Shown: positions 7,025 to 14,689 of the stretch, piece by piece
How positions within the stretch are numbered: position 1 is the stretch's first letter
Layout: every line of letters begins with the position of its first letter
From: Bradyrhizobium sp. CCBAU 53421
Lineage (GTDB): Bacteria; Pseudomonadota; Alphaproteobacteria; Rhizobiales; Xanthobacteraceae
Direction of reading: 5' to 3'
Assembly (NCBI RefSeq): GCF_015291625.1
Contig: NZ_CP030047.1
Coordinates: 5,890,001-5,954,000 of the forward strand
DNA: 64,000 nucleotides
Translations under genes and position numbers: made by a program
The notes under the pieces: generated by a model
The model's input: only the letters and a program-made list of their open reading frames with translations
Told to the model about the DNA's origin: nothing
The model's database searches: none

Positions 7025-9970
7025 CTAGGCTGCGACGATCTGGCAAAGGGTGACCTTGGTCTCCTGCATATTGGTTGCAGGATCATAGCCGTAGGTCGTG
7101 ATCGTATTGGCGCTTTCGCCAAGCACGATCGGATCGGTCCCCTTTGGGTAATTGCCGCGAAGGTCCTTGCCTGCGAGCCAGCCGCCGAAGTGGAAGGGCA
7201 TCCAGGCAACGCCCTTGCCGACCCGTTCGGTCACCAGCGCCTTCATTCTGGCACGCGAGTTGTTTTCAGCGCCGCTGACCCAGACCCAGCCGCCATCCTT
7301 GATGCCGCGATCGGCGGCATCGGCGGGGCTGATCTCGATGAACATGTCCTGCTGGAGTTCGGCGAGCCAGGGATTGGTTCGCGTCTCTTCGCCGCCGCCC
7401 TCATACTCGACCAGGCGGCCCGAGGAGAGGATGAGCGGGAATTGCTTGGCGATCCCTTTCTCCACCGCGGCCTTCTGCACGGAGAACCCGATGTTGGGCA
7501 TACGGAACTGCTTGGCGTCCGGCAGCGTCGGATATTTCGCGACCAGATCGACGCGCGGCGTGTAGATCGGCTCGCGGTGAACCGGAATGGGGTCCGGCAG
7601 ACCGAACGCGTTCATGCGCGCCTTGCCGTTGCCGTAAGGCACGCAGCCATGCATCAGCGCGACGCGCTGAATGCCGCCCGACAGGTCGAGCGACCACGAC
7701 ACCGCGTCGGGAGTCGCCGGATTGATCCTGTTGATCGTGGCCATCTCAGCTTCCGTCAAATCCTTGTCCCAGCCGAGCTTCTTCAGGCTCGCCAGCGTGA
7801 ATTCCGGATAGCCGTCCTTGATCTCCGAATCCTTCGAATAGGAACCGTCGGCGAGCAGGCTGACCTTCCGCGTCGTGCCGTCGGCCAACTTCTCCTCGCG
7901 TTCGATGCCAAAGCGCGGCCGGAACGTGCCGCCGCCGTCCATCACGCCGAGATTTGTATTGTAGAGCAGCGGTGTGCCCGGATGCCGGACCTCCGGCGAG
8001 CCCCAGCACGGCCAGGGCAGGCCGTAATAATCGCCGCCGACTTCCGGATCATCCTTCGGCGCCCGCATCGTCAGCATGTCGAACTTCGCCTGGTTCTTCA
8101 TATGCGCCTTGAGTCGCTCGGGCGACTGCCCGCAATAGCCGGTCGACCAGCTGCCGCGATTCATTTCGCGCAGGATGTCCTCGGCCTCGGGCAGATTATT
8201 CTCGACCTTGATGTTCTTGAACATCTTGTCGGCAAAGCCGAACTTCTTTGCCAGCAGATAGGTGATCTCGAGGTCGTCCTTGGATTCGAAGATCGGCTTC
8301 ACGATCTGCTCGCCCCACTGCAGCGAGCGGTTCGAGGCGACACGGGATCCCTTGCACTCGAATTGGGTGGCGACCGGGAGAATGTAGAGACCGTCCTTGC
8401 GTCCGGCCTCCACCGCGAGCGAGGTCCAGGTGGTCGGATGCGGATCAGCGACGACGAGCAGGTCGAGCGCCTTCAGACCCTTCAGGGATTCCGGAATGCG
8501 GGTGATGCTGTTAGAGGCGTGCCCCTGCACGAACACCGCCCGCACATTGTCTTTCTGCCCGACCTCGTCTTTCGGCAGCGTCACCGCCTCGAACCAGCGG
8601 GTCAGCGGGATGCCGGGCGCTTCCATGATCTGCTTGGAGTCGAAGCGCGACTTCAGGAAGTCATAGTCGACTTCCCAAACGCGCGACCAGTGCTTCCACG
8701 CGCCCTCGGCGAGCCCATAGTAGAACGGCAGCGTGACGATATCGAGCCCGACGTCGGTCGCGCCCTGAACGTTGTCATGGCCGCGGAAGATGTTGGCGCC
8801 CATGCCCGGTCCGCCGACATTTCCGGTCATCAGGAGCAGGATGCAACTCGCCCGCACATTGGCGGTGCCGACCGTCTTCTGGGTCTGACCCATTGCCCAG
8901 ATCAGCGTCGACGGCTTTTCGGTCGCGAACATCTTCGCGACACGCTTGAGCTGTTCACCGGGAATGCCGGTCACGCGCTCGACCTCCTCCGGATTCCATT
9001 TTTCGACTTCCTTGCGAAGATCGTCGAAACCATAGACGCGCTGCCGAATGAATTCCTTATCCTCCCAGCCGTTCTGCAGGATGTGCCACATCATACCGTA
9101 GAGCACCGGAATATCGGTGCCTGGCCGCATGCGGACGTACTCGGTCGCGTGCGCCGCGGTTCGCGTCAGACGCGGGTCGATGACGATGAAGTTGGCCTTC
9201 TGAAGTTCCTTGCCCTCAAGCAGATGCTGCAGCGAGACCGGATGCGCCTCGGCCGGATTGCCGCCCATGATCATCTGGGTCTTGGCATTGCGAATGTCGT
9301 TGTAGCTGTTGGTCATCGCGCCGTAGCCCCATGTATTGGCCACGCCGGTGACGGTCGTCGAATGGCAGATGCGCGCCTGATGGTCGGTGTTGTTGGTGCC
9401 CCAGAACGCGCCAAGCTTGCGGAACAGATAGGATCCCTCGTTGGTCATCTTGGCCGATCCGAGCCAATAGACGGAATCGGGTCCCGACTTCTCGCGGACC
9501 TCCAGCAGCTTGTCGCCGATCTCGTTGATCGCGGTCTCCCAGGAGACCCGGGTCCACTGTCCGCCCACGAGCTTCATCGGGTAGCGCAGCCGCCGCTCGC
9601 TGTGCACAAGCTCGCGCACCGAGGCGCCCTTGGCACAATGCGATCCGCGATTGATTGGGGAATCCCAGCTCGGCTCCTGGCCGATCCATACGCCGTTCAG
9701 CACCTCCGCGGTAACAGTGCATCCAACCGAGCAATGCGTGCAAATGCTCTTGCGCGCCGTCGCTCCCGAGGTGAGCGGCCCCGCGGCGGCAGCTTCCGCC
9801 TTGCGGACGCTGCCGATAGGCAGCGTGCTGAGCGCAGCAAGCGCGCCGCCGGCAAGACCGGACCGACGCAGGAAGGTGCGGCGGTCGAGGCCGCCGGTCT
9901 GCCCGGACAGGAGGGCCGCGACGGATCCGCGTCGGTCGGCATCGGAACGCGGTGTTCTCCTGATCAGCAT
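7025..9970 (-). CDS. fdhA: Formate dehydrogenase alpha subunit, molybdopterin, Tat-exported
   Basis: This 981-residue catalytic subunit oxidises formate to CO2 at a bis-MGD molybdenum or tungsten centre. A Tat signal is visible near residues 29-60 (DRRTFLRRSG followed by a hydrophobic stretch). The N-terminal [4Fe-4S] ligands are C77, C80, C84 and C112. The metal ligand is cysteine, C202 in QARICHST, where some relatives use selenocysteine. The C-terminal region is the molydopterin-dinucleotide binding domain. GGAGG precedes the ATG. It is preceded by a small Tat protein and a TorD-like chaperone gene, the standard setting for cofactor insertion before export. Confidence 0.95.
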   Translation of the reverse strand: MLIRRTPRSDADRRGSVAALLSGQTGGLDRRTFLRRSGLAGGALAALSTLPIGSVRKAEAAAAGPLTSGATARKSICTHCSVGCTVTAEVLNGVWIGQEPSWDSPINRGSHCAKGASVRELVHSERRLRYPMKLVGGQWTRVSWETAINEIGDKLLEVREKSGPDSVYWLGSAKMTNEGSYLFRKLGAFWGTNNTDHQARICHSTTVTGVANTWGYGAMTNSYNDIRNAKTQMIMGGNPAEAHPVSLQHLLEGKELQKANFIVIDPRLTRTAAHATEYVRMRPGTDIPVLYGMMWHILQNGWEDKEFIRQRVYGFDDLRKEVEKWNPEEVERVTGIPGEQLKRVAKMFATEKPSTLIWAMGQTQKTVGTANVRASCILLLMTGNVGGPGMGANIFRGHDNVQGATDVGLDIVTLPFYYGLAEGAWKHWSRVWEVDYDFLKSRFDSKQIMEAPGIPLTRWFEAVTLPKDEVGQKDNVRAVFVQGHASNSITRIPESLKGLKALDLLVVADPHPTTWTSLAVEAGRKDGLYILPVATQFECKGSRVASNRSLQWGEQIVKPIFESKDDLEITYLLAKKFGFADKMFKNIKVENNLPEAEDILREMNRGSWSTGYCGQSPERLKAHMKNQAKFDMLTMRAPKDDPEVGGDYYGLPWPCWGSPEVRHPGTPLLYNTNLGVMDGGGTFRPRFGIEREEKLADGTTRKVSLLADGSYSKDSEIKDGYPEFTLASLKKLGWDKDLTEAEMATINRINPATPDAVSWSLDLSGGIQRVALMHGCVPYGNGKARMNAFGLPDPIPVHREPIYTPRVDLVAKYPTLPDAKQFRMPNIGFSVQKAAVEKGIAKQFPLILSSGRLVEYEGGGEETRTNPWLAELQQDMFIEISPADAADRGIKDGGWVWVSGAENNSRARMKALVTERVGKGVAWMPFHFGGWLAGKDLRGNYPKGTDPIVLGESANTITTYGYDPATNMQETKVTLCQIVAA

Positions 9971-9981
9971 GGCCGCCTCCC

Positions 9982-10191
9982 TCAGCGCGGATAGCGATTG
10001 ACGCGATAATACGCCTTCACGTGGTCGGTTTCCCGGTAACGCGCCTTGCGCTTCTCAACCTCGGTCTCGCTGTCCGCGTGCGCCGGCGCGATCAAGGGGG
10101 TTGCCAGCGTGGCGCCGGCGCCGAGCGTGCCGATGCCGACCTTGCGAAGGAAGTCGCGGCGGCCTGCCGTCATTTTCTTCTCGTCGCTCAT
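9982..10191 (-). CDS. Small Tat-signal protein of the formate dehydrogenase region
   Basis: This 69-residue protein is mostly a Tat signal: GRRDFLRKVGIGTLGAGATL, then an alanine-rich cleavage region (APAHA). The mature part is short and basic and ends YYRVNRYPR. Small proteins of this type are found directly upstream of fdhA in many proteobacteria and are assumed to be a minor subunit or assembly factor. AAGGAGAGG precedes the ATG, and the fdhA start follows its stop by 11 nt. Confidence 0.85.
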   Translation of the reverse strand: MSDEKKMTAGRRDFLRKVGIGTLGAGATLATPLIAPAHADSETEVEKRKARYRETDHVKAYYRVNRYPR

Positions 10192-10218
10192 TGCACCTCT
10201 CCTTGCGCGGGCAGCTGG

Positions 10219-11007
10219 TCAATTGGCGAACTTGAAGGCCTCGGTCTCAATCTCCAAGAATACGGATCCGAGCGTCCCGACCGCGCGATAGAACCTGGCG
10301 CTTTCGGCCTTCGTCATGTCGGCGAACAAACGTCCGATCCAGCGGGATACGTGCTTCTCGAAGAAGGCGCGCTGTGCCGTGAGCGACGCTGGAAAGCGGC
10401 CGGCCACAAGGCCCGCCATGATCTCGCATAGCGTCGCCGCATGGTCCTCGGGTTCTGGATTGCCCTCAATCCGCTCGATACCGAGCGCGGCCAGATCGTC
10501 ACGAAGCCGCGACAGCGGGCGCTCGTTGAGGAACCCGGTGAGATAGTAGGACGCGTAGGGCAGCAGCTCGCTGCGCCCGACGCCGACGAACAGATCAAAA
10601 TATTCGCGATCGACCTCGGTCGCGACTGCAATCGATGCGGCCTCCGCAAGCGCGGCGTGAGCGCACCCGAGCGGCGTCGCATCGCCGTTCAGCTGCGCGA
10701 TCTGCTCAAGCAAGGCTTGCGACGGCGCCGACGAGAGCAGAGTGGCAAGCAGTGTGTATTCCTGCACGCGTCCGGCTTCGATCGGATCAAGCGTGTCCGA
10801 CATCGCAAGCTCGCTATAGAGATCGGGACGAAGGATCTTTCGCGAGACGCCTGTCGCGACTTCAACTGCAATCACGCGTTGCGCCGGCACCCGGTTCCAG
10901 TTCGACACCGACGGCTGGGCAATACCGATTTTCCGGGCTAGCTGGGCTACGCCTCCGGCAACATCGATGGCACGTTCAAGGCCCGCATCGCGCACACCGC
11001 CCTCCAT
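10219..11007 (-). CDS. TorD-like chaperone with N-terminal YdaS/Cro-type helix-turn-helix
   Basis: The C-terminal part, from about residue 75, is an all-helical TorD/DmsD-family chaperone domain (LLATLLSSAP, EYFDLFVGVGRSELLPYASY) that should bind the FdhA Tat signal and assist molybdenum cofactor insertion. Residues 8-60 form a separate domain with the look of YdaS or Cro repressors: AGGVAQLARKIGIAQPSVSN, then VPAQRVIAVEVATGVSR. This is a possible DNA-binding chaperone. I use the ATG at 11007; an in-frame TTG four codons upstream has no better ribosome site. It lies in the fdh operon between DUF3306 and the small Tat gene. Confidence 0.85.
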   Translation of the reverse strand: MEGGVRDAGLERAIDVAGGVAQLARKIGIAQPSVSNWNRVPAQRVIAVEVATGVSRKILRPDLYSELAMSDTLDPIEAGRVQEYTLLATLLSSAPSQALLEQIAQLNGDATPLGCAHAALAEAASIAVATEVDREYFDLFVGVGRSELLPYASYYLTGFLNERPLSRLRDDLAALGIERIEGNPEPEDHAATLCEIMAGLVAGRFPASLTAQRAFFEKHVSRWIGRLFADMTKAESARFYRAVGTLGSVFLEIETEAFKFAN

Positions 11008-11113
11008 CCTAGGGGCCAAGCGCTTGATTGCGTTTGCTTAAGAAAGACTAGTCGGGTGCCGGAGGGCGGTCAATCGACGCCCATAGCCTATAGCTATAGC
11101 ATTTGGTCGCACC
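11008..11113 (-). promoter_or_regulatory. Possible internal promoter region of the fdh operon, with palindrome
   Basis: This 106-nt gap is the largest break inside the minus-strand operon. It includes a 12-bp perfect palindrome, CTATAGCTATAG, at 11088-11099. Because the next gene encodes a helix-turn-helix domain, the palindrome is a candidate self-regulatory site. Only the sequence symmetry supports this. Confidence 0.35.
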
Positions 11114-11761
11114 CTATCGAGGCAGCGCGCCGCCATGCGTGCGGCGCCGAACCGCGGTCTCTGCGCTCGCGCCCTGCAGTTGCGGTGCAGCACAGTTTGG
11201 CGAAGGTGCTGCGGTTGCGGACTTGTCGGGCAACGGGCGATCCGCGTGCGCCCGCACCGGATTTGGTTGCGCCAAATTGTCGATGACAGCAGCAGGCGGT
11301 TGGATGGCGTCTTCGACCGTGTCTCCGATCACCTCGGTCGCGTTCTCGGCCGCCTGCACGAGGTCCCCGACAACGCGGCGGACGAGTGCATCAACCTGCG
11401 CAGCCGAATAGTCCAGCGGACCGAAGCCGGGCATCGCCGACGGGTCGTTGAAGTCCCAGGCATTTTCCGCCAACCCAATGAAATCGCGAATGGCAGGATC
11501 GGCGCTCCAGGCCCGACGCAGCGCCGCGCGGCTCAACTCCAGAGGAATGCCCTTGCGAAGGAAGGCCGAGACGTCGGTCGCAGCATCAATCGAGTCGACG
11601 GATGGCAGGCGCGACAAGTCCAGTTCGGCGGGACAAGGCTCCTCCACGTCGGAAGTGGCCACCGCTGGCGTCTTGGCCTCGGCGGGTCCGGGTACAGCAT
11701 CGCCGTCCCTGGCCGCCTGCTTGCGTCGCGACCAACGCGCCAGAAAGTCGTCTTTGCTCAT
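11114..11761 (-). CDS. DUF3306 family protein, formate dehydrogenase accessory
   Basis: This 215-residue cytosolic protein begins SKDDFLARWSRRKQAA and has a central helical domain (FLRKGIPLELSRAALRRAWS, AWDFNDPSAMPGFGPL) typical of DUF3306. The C-terminal 50 residues are low-complexity. Its ATG overlaps the DUF3305 stop (ATGA), indicating translational coupling. DUF3305 and DUF3306 proteins occur as a pair beside this class of formate dehydrogenase; their biochemical role is not established. Confidence 0.85.
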   Translation of the reverse strand: MSKDDFLARWSRRKQAARDGDAVPGPAEAKTPAVATSDVEEPCPAELDLSRLPSVDSIDAATDVSAFLRKGIPLELSRAALRRAWSADPAIRDFIGLAENAWDFNDPSAMPGFGPLDYSAAQVDALVRRVVGDLVQAAENATEVIGDTVEDAIQPPAAVIDNLAQPNPVRAHADRPLPDKSATAAPSPNCAAPQLQGASAETAVRRRTHGGALPR

Positions 11762-12273
11762 TCGTGGCCACCGTCGTGGCGACGCTGCGCCAACGCCTCC
11801 GGATCGGCGCGGCTCAGCTCGCGCTTGAAGAACTCTTTCTCGACGTGGTGCTTGGCGATGAAATCTTCAATCGCCCGGCGCAGCGCCTCGGGCATCGGTA
11901 CTGCTTCGACCAGATTGGCGCCAGCCCCCGTGAACGCCTCCCCCTCGGCGGGATCCGCCGTGACCGCAGAAAGGAGGTAGGGCGAGGCCCCCTCGGCAGG
12001 GCTCAACACGACCCAGATGCTGGGCGCACCGGAGGCGAGATTGTCGCGGTAGCGATCGGTTTCCGAGCGGTAGAGATCGACCGGCGCGCTGCCGGCATAA
12101 AACTGCGTCACGCCATCCTGCTCGCGGATCACCGTCCACGGCGTCATGTCCGGCTCGTCGGGCAGCACGGCGACGCCGCGCCAGACGACGTCGATCCACG
12201 GCGAATCCGCCCTGCGGCGCTCGACCACGACGCCGACGGAGATACGAACCAGCGGCTCGGCGACCGGGCTCAT
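11758..12273 (-). CDS. DUF3305 family protein, formate dehydrogenase accessory
   Basis: This 171-residue cytosolic protein contains the family pattern VGVVVERRRADSPWIDVVWR, the aromatic-rich block WTVIREQDGVTQFYAGSAPVDLYRSET, and WVVLSP. It overlaps both the preceding and following genes by 4 nt. It is probably an assembly or maturation factor for formate dehydrogenase, judged only from constant linkage. Confidence 0.85.
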   Translation of the reverse strand: MSPVAEPLVRISVGVVVERRRADSPWIDVVWRGVAVLPDEPDMTPWTVIREQDGVTQFYAGSAPVDLYRSETDRYRDNLASGAPSIWVVLSPAEGASPYLLSAVTADPAEGEAFTGAGANLVEAVPMPEALRRAIEDFIAKHHVEKEFFKRELSRADPEALAQRRHDGGHE

Positions 12274-13292
12274 GTCACAGCCTCGAGATGCTTGATTGGC
12301 AGTCCCGTCAGCAAGTTCTGCGGCTTCATCCGGACGCCCCGATCGGACGTCATTGCAAGGATCAGATAGGCCGGCGCGCGCCCCGCGATGTCAACGATCA
12401 GGCCGGGATCCACAAAGCTCAGCCGAAACAGCGCCAGCACGCGCCCCGCGGTGCCGTCGTCGAGGGATTCGCCCTGCCAAAGCCGGTCACCGATGCGGGT
12501 CGCCTCGGAATCCAGGCCCACATACCAGGTGAGGTCTGTATTGCGCATTTCCGTCAACGGCTCGATTGCCACATCGGTCCCGAGCAGATGCGAGATCCAG
12601 CGCCGCATCACGTCGGCCAGCGAGGCCTGCCCCCGCCCTCCGCCGGTCAGATCAAGCGCCATATCGAACTGGTCACTGCGCTGCCAATAGCTGTCGGCGT
12701 TTTCCTCGCTGAGAACGTCGAGTTGGGTGTCGCTGGTCGCGCCCAGCATGGACATCAGCGAGAGCACCGGCGTCGGGCTGCGCCCGCCAAGGATTTCCTC
12801 GTCGCCCAGGAGCAGCAAATACTCGTGCGGCAAGATCCGTTGCGGCCGAAAGAACAGCTCGGCGGCGCGCAGCTGAAACGGATCCTCGCAGCGATCAAGC
12901 GCATTGCGCAGGATCACATGCACCAGCTGGTTCATGAACAGCGGCGGCAGATTGACCGAACCTGAGCGAACCGTCGCGAGATAAGCGGCCTCCAGCGTCG
13001 GATGACGCAGCAGGACGTCGCGAAATGCCAGCACGAACTGCCAATTTTCCCGCGCATCGGCATCGCCGATCGCGGCCACCTCCTTGTCCCCGACGGTAAG
13101 GCGCGGATCGGCCAGCAATTGCCGGTGCAAGCGACGCTCGACCGCGCAGGCGTCATCCGGCGGCATCAGCTCGGGGCGCGCGAAATAGGCCTTCAGATAC
13201 TCATCCGTGACAACGAGCCCGCCGCTCGCGTTGCGATCGAGCAGATGATGGCCGCAGGCGATCCAGAAATCCTTCATCGCCAAATCTTTCAT
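12270..13292 (-). CDS. DUF6352 family protein, formate dehydrogenase accessory
   Basis: This 340-residue soluble protein begins near KDFWIACGHHLLDR and has the blocks YLKAYFARPELMPP, NLPPLFMNQLVHVILRNALD and AAELFFRPQRILPHEYLLLL, as I recall from the DUF6352 family found beside fdh genes. There is no signal peptide or metal motif. ATGs at codons 1 and 6 are both possible starts; the first overlaps the upstream stop as ATGA. The molecular role is unknown. Confidence 0.75.
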   Translation of the reverse strand: MKDLAMKDFWIACGHHLLDRNASGGLVVTDEYLKAYFARPELMPPDDACAVERRLHRQLLADPRLTVGDKEVAAIGDADARENWQFVLAFRDVLLRHPTLEAAYLATVRSGSVNLPPLFMNQLVHVILRNALDRCEDPFQLRAAELFFRPQRILPHEYLLLLGDEEILGGRSPTPVLSLMSMLGATSDTQLDVLSEENADSYWQRSDQFDMALDLTGGGRGQASLADVMRRWISHLLGTDVAIEPLTEMRNTDLTWYVGLDSEATRIGDRLWQGESLDDGTAGRVLALFRLSFVDPGLIVDIAGRAPAYLILAMTSDRGVRMKPQNLLTGLPIKHLEAVT

Positions 13293-13825
13293 CGCCGCGG
13301 CTCCCTGCTCATGTCGGCAAGATCGAGATCACCTTCGGGCTCGACGTCATCCTCCACTTCCATGAACGAGAACGCCTTGCCGTGCCCCTGCCCCTCGCGC
13401 AGCCGCAAGCTTCGGAAGGACTCGCGAACCTCGCCATCGCGCACCACGCGATGGACGGCAATCAGCGTGCTGATCGGACGGGCACAGAGCGATTGCGCAA
13501 AGGCAACTTCCTCTTCCGCCGCCACAAGCGCAGTCGCAAGATCCGGCGCACCGAACCGTTCGACCAGCCGCTGTGCCACGAGCTCCACCAGCGCGCGGCG
13601 ATCGTCCGGGGTTGCGGGAACGATCTGCACCAGCGTCGACCAGCCCCAGGATTGCACGCCGAGAAAACCGCTGCGGAACGCGGAACGGTCCTTACCGTCC
13701 AGTTGCGCCAAATCCCGGTCAAGGAAGCGGAACGCCCCCGACACCGCCCATTCGCCCGGCTCCGCGGGCACGTCGAAGACGAACGTATCGGACGGATCGA
13801 GCGCAATGGTGCGCAAGAGCTTCAC
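13289..13825 (-). CDS. DUF6505 family protein, formate dehydrogenase accessory
   Basis: This soluble protein has the hallmark AVSGAFRFLDRDLAQLDGKDR, then FRSGFLGVQSWGWSTLVQIV. I start it at the GTG at 13825 (VKLLRTIALDPSDTFVF), which overlaps the upstream stop as GTGA. An in-frame ATG 17 codons earlier would place an unrelated basic stretch inside the upstream gene. The length is then 178 residues. Its position in the coupled accessory series argues for a role with formate dehydrogenase. Confidence 0.75.
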   Translation of the reverse strand: MKLLRTIALDPSDTFVFDVPAEPGEWAVSGAFRFLDRDLAQLDGKDRSAFRSGFLGVQSWGWSTLVQIVPATPDDRRALVELVAQRLVERFGAPDLATALVAAEEEVAFAQSLCARPISTLIAVHRVVRDGEVRESFRSLRLREGQGHGKAFSFMEVEDDVEPEGDLDLADMSREPRR

Positions 13826-14544
13826 CGGCGCGGCCCTCCGAGCTTTGGATCGAGCCACGAGGACGATCGCAGGCATTTCCTCAAATCGCGCCGCTCGGTC
13901 CCATCTGCTCCAAGCCGGCGCACCAGAAGATCGCCGTTGTCGGCGATCGTGCGAGAGATCTGCGGTTCGTCCGTCAGCCGGCCGAGGAATTCGCGTGCGA
14001 CGGCGTCGAAACCATCGACTTGCCAGGTCTCGGTCGTGAGCATCAGGTGCCGCGCGAAGCTTTCCGTGATGTGAACCGCGCCGGCCTCGCCGAAACCCTC
14101 CTGGTCGAGCGCCGAAGCAATTGGATGGACGCCCGCCTCCGCATCGGTCATCGCAACCGTCCGGATCATGGCGCCGAACACCAACCAGCGCGGCGGCTCA
14201 TCCTCCTGCGCGGACGATGGCCAGCCAAGCCGGCCGCCGCCGACGAGCCCGCCGTCGACACGAACGGCATCCGGCCAGTCTATAGTGACCTGCTTGTTCG
14301 GCGGCGCGTAGGCGCGCAATGCGTCGGTCAATGCCAGCATCGCCGCATAGAAGGCGCGGCGCGCGGTGCGCAAGGGCTCGCCGGGTTCGAGCACGACCGC
14401 GAACTCGGCAAGATCGAATCGCCCCACATAAGTCAGCGTACCTGCCCCACTCTCTTCCGCGATTTCGATCGCACGGGCGAAGGCGTCGCGGCTCTCGCGC
14501 AGCCTCACCAGCCTGAACGGCGGAGGCAGGTCAACGGGCTCCAA
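13822..14544 (-). CDS. Biotin/lipoate protein ligase-like accessory protein
   Basis: The protein contains LPPPFRLVRLRESRDAFARA, GTLTYVGRFDLAEFAVVLEP and VTIDWPDAVRVDGGLVGGGR. It resembles the biotin/lipoate A/B ligase-like family that accompanies DUF6505 and DUF6352 genes. The start is uncertain. The open frame extends upstream, but that extension lies opposite the divergent gene and has non-protein-like composition. I place the start at the TTG at 14544 (residues EPVDLPPPF follow). It is the first gene of the fdh operon, with about 145 nt to the divergent iron-sulfur gene. Confidence 0.65.
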   Translation of the reverse strand: MEPVDLPPPFRLVRLRESRDAFARAIEIAEESGAGTLTYVGRFDLAEFAVVLEPGEPLRTARRAFYAAMLALTDALRAYAPPNKQVTIDWPDAVRVDGGLVGGGRLGWPSSAQEDEPPRWLVFGAMIRTVAMTDAEAGVHPIASALDQEGFGEAGAVHITESFARHLMLTTETWQVDGFDAVAREFLGRLTDEPQISRTIADNGDLLVRRLGADGTERRDLRKCLRSSSWLDPKLGGPRR

Positions 14545-14689
14545 GATCGATGAGCGCGTGCGGACGGTCGGCGACAGACGGACCTCCAGCTTCCATTTCT
14601 TCCCATGTGATAATAGCTTATCCGAGCAAAGGGATCGGCGCGAGTCCGCTCCCCGTCCCCCGACGGCGTTGGGAGGTGAATAGCTGCGT

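Noticed and set aside
6836..9994. A 1052-codon plus-strand open frame opposite the formate dehydrogenase genes
   Set aside because: It is antisense to a certain fdhA. Its His/Arg/Ala/Asp-rich composition is typical of the mirror frame of GC-rich genes.
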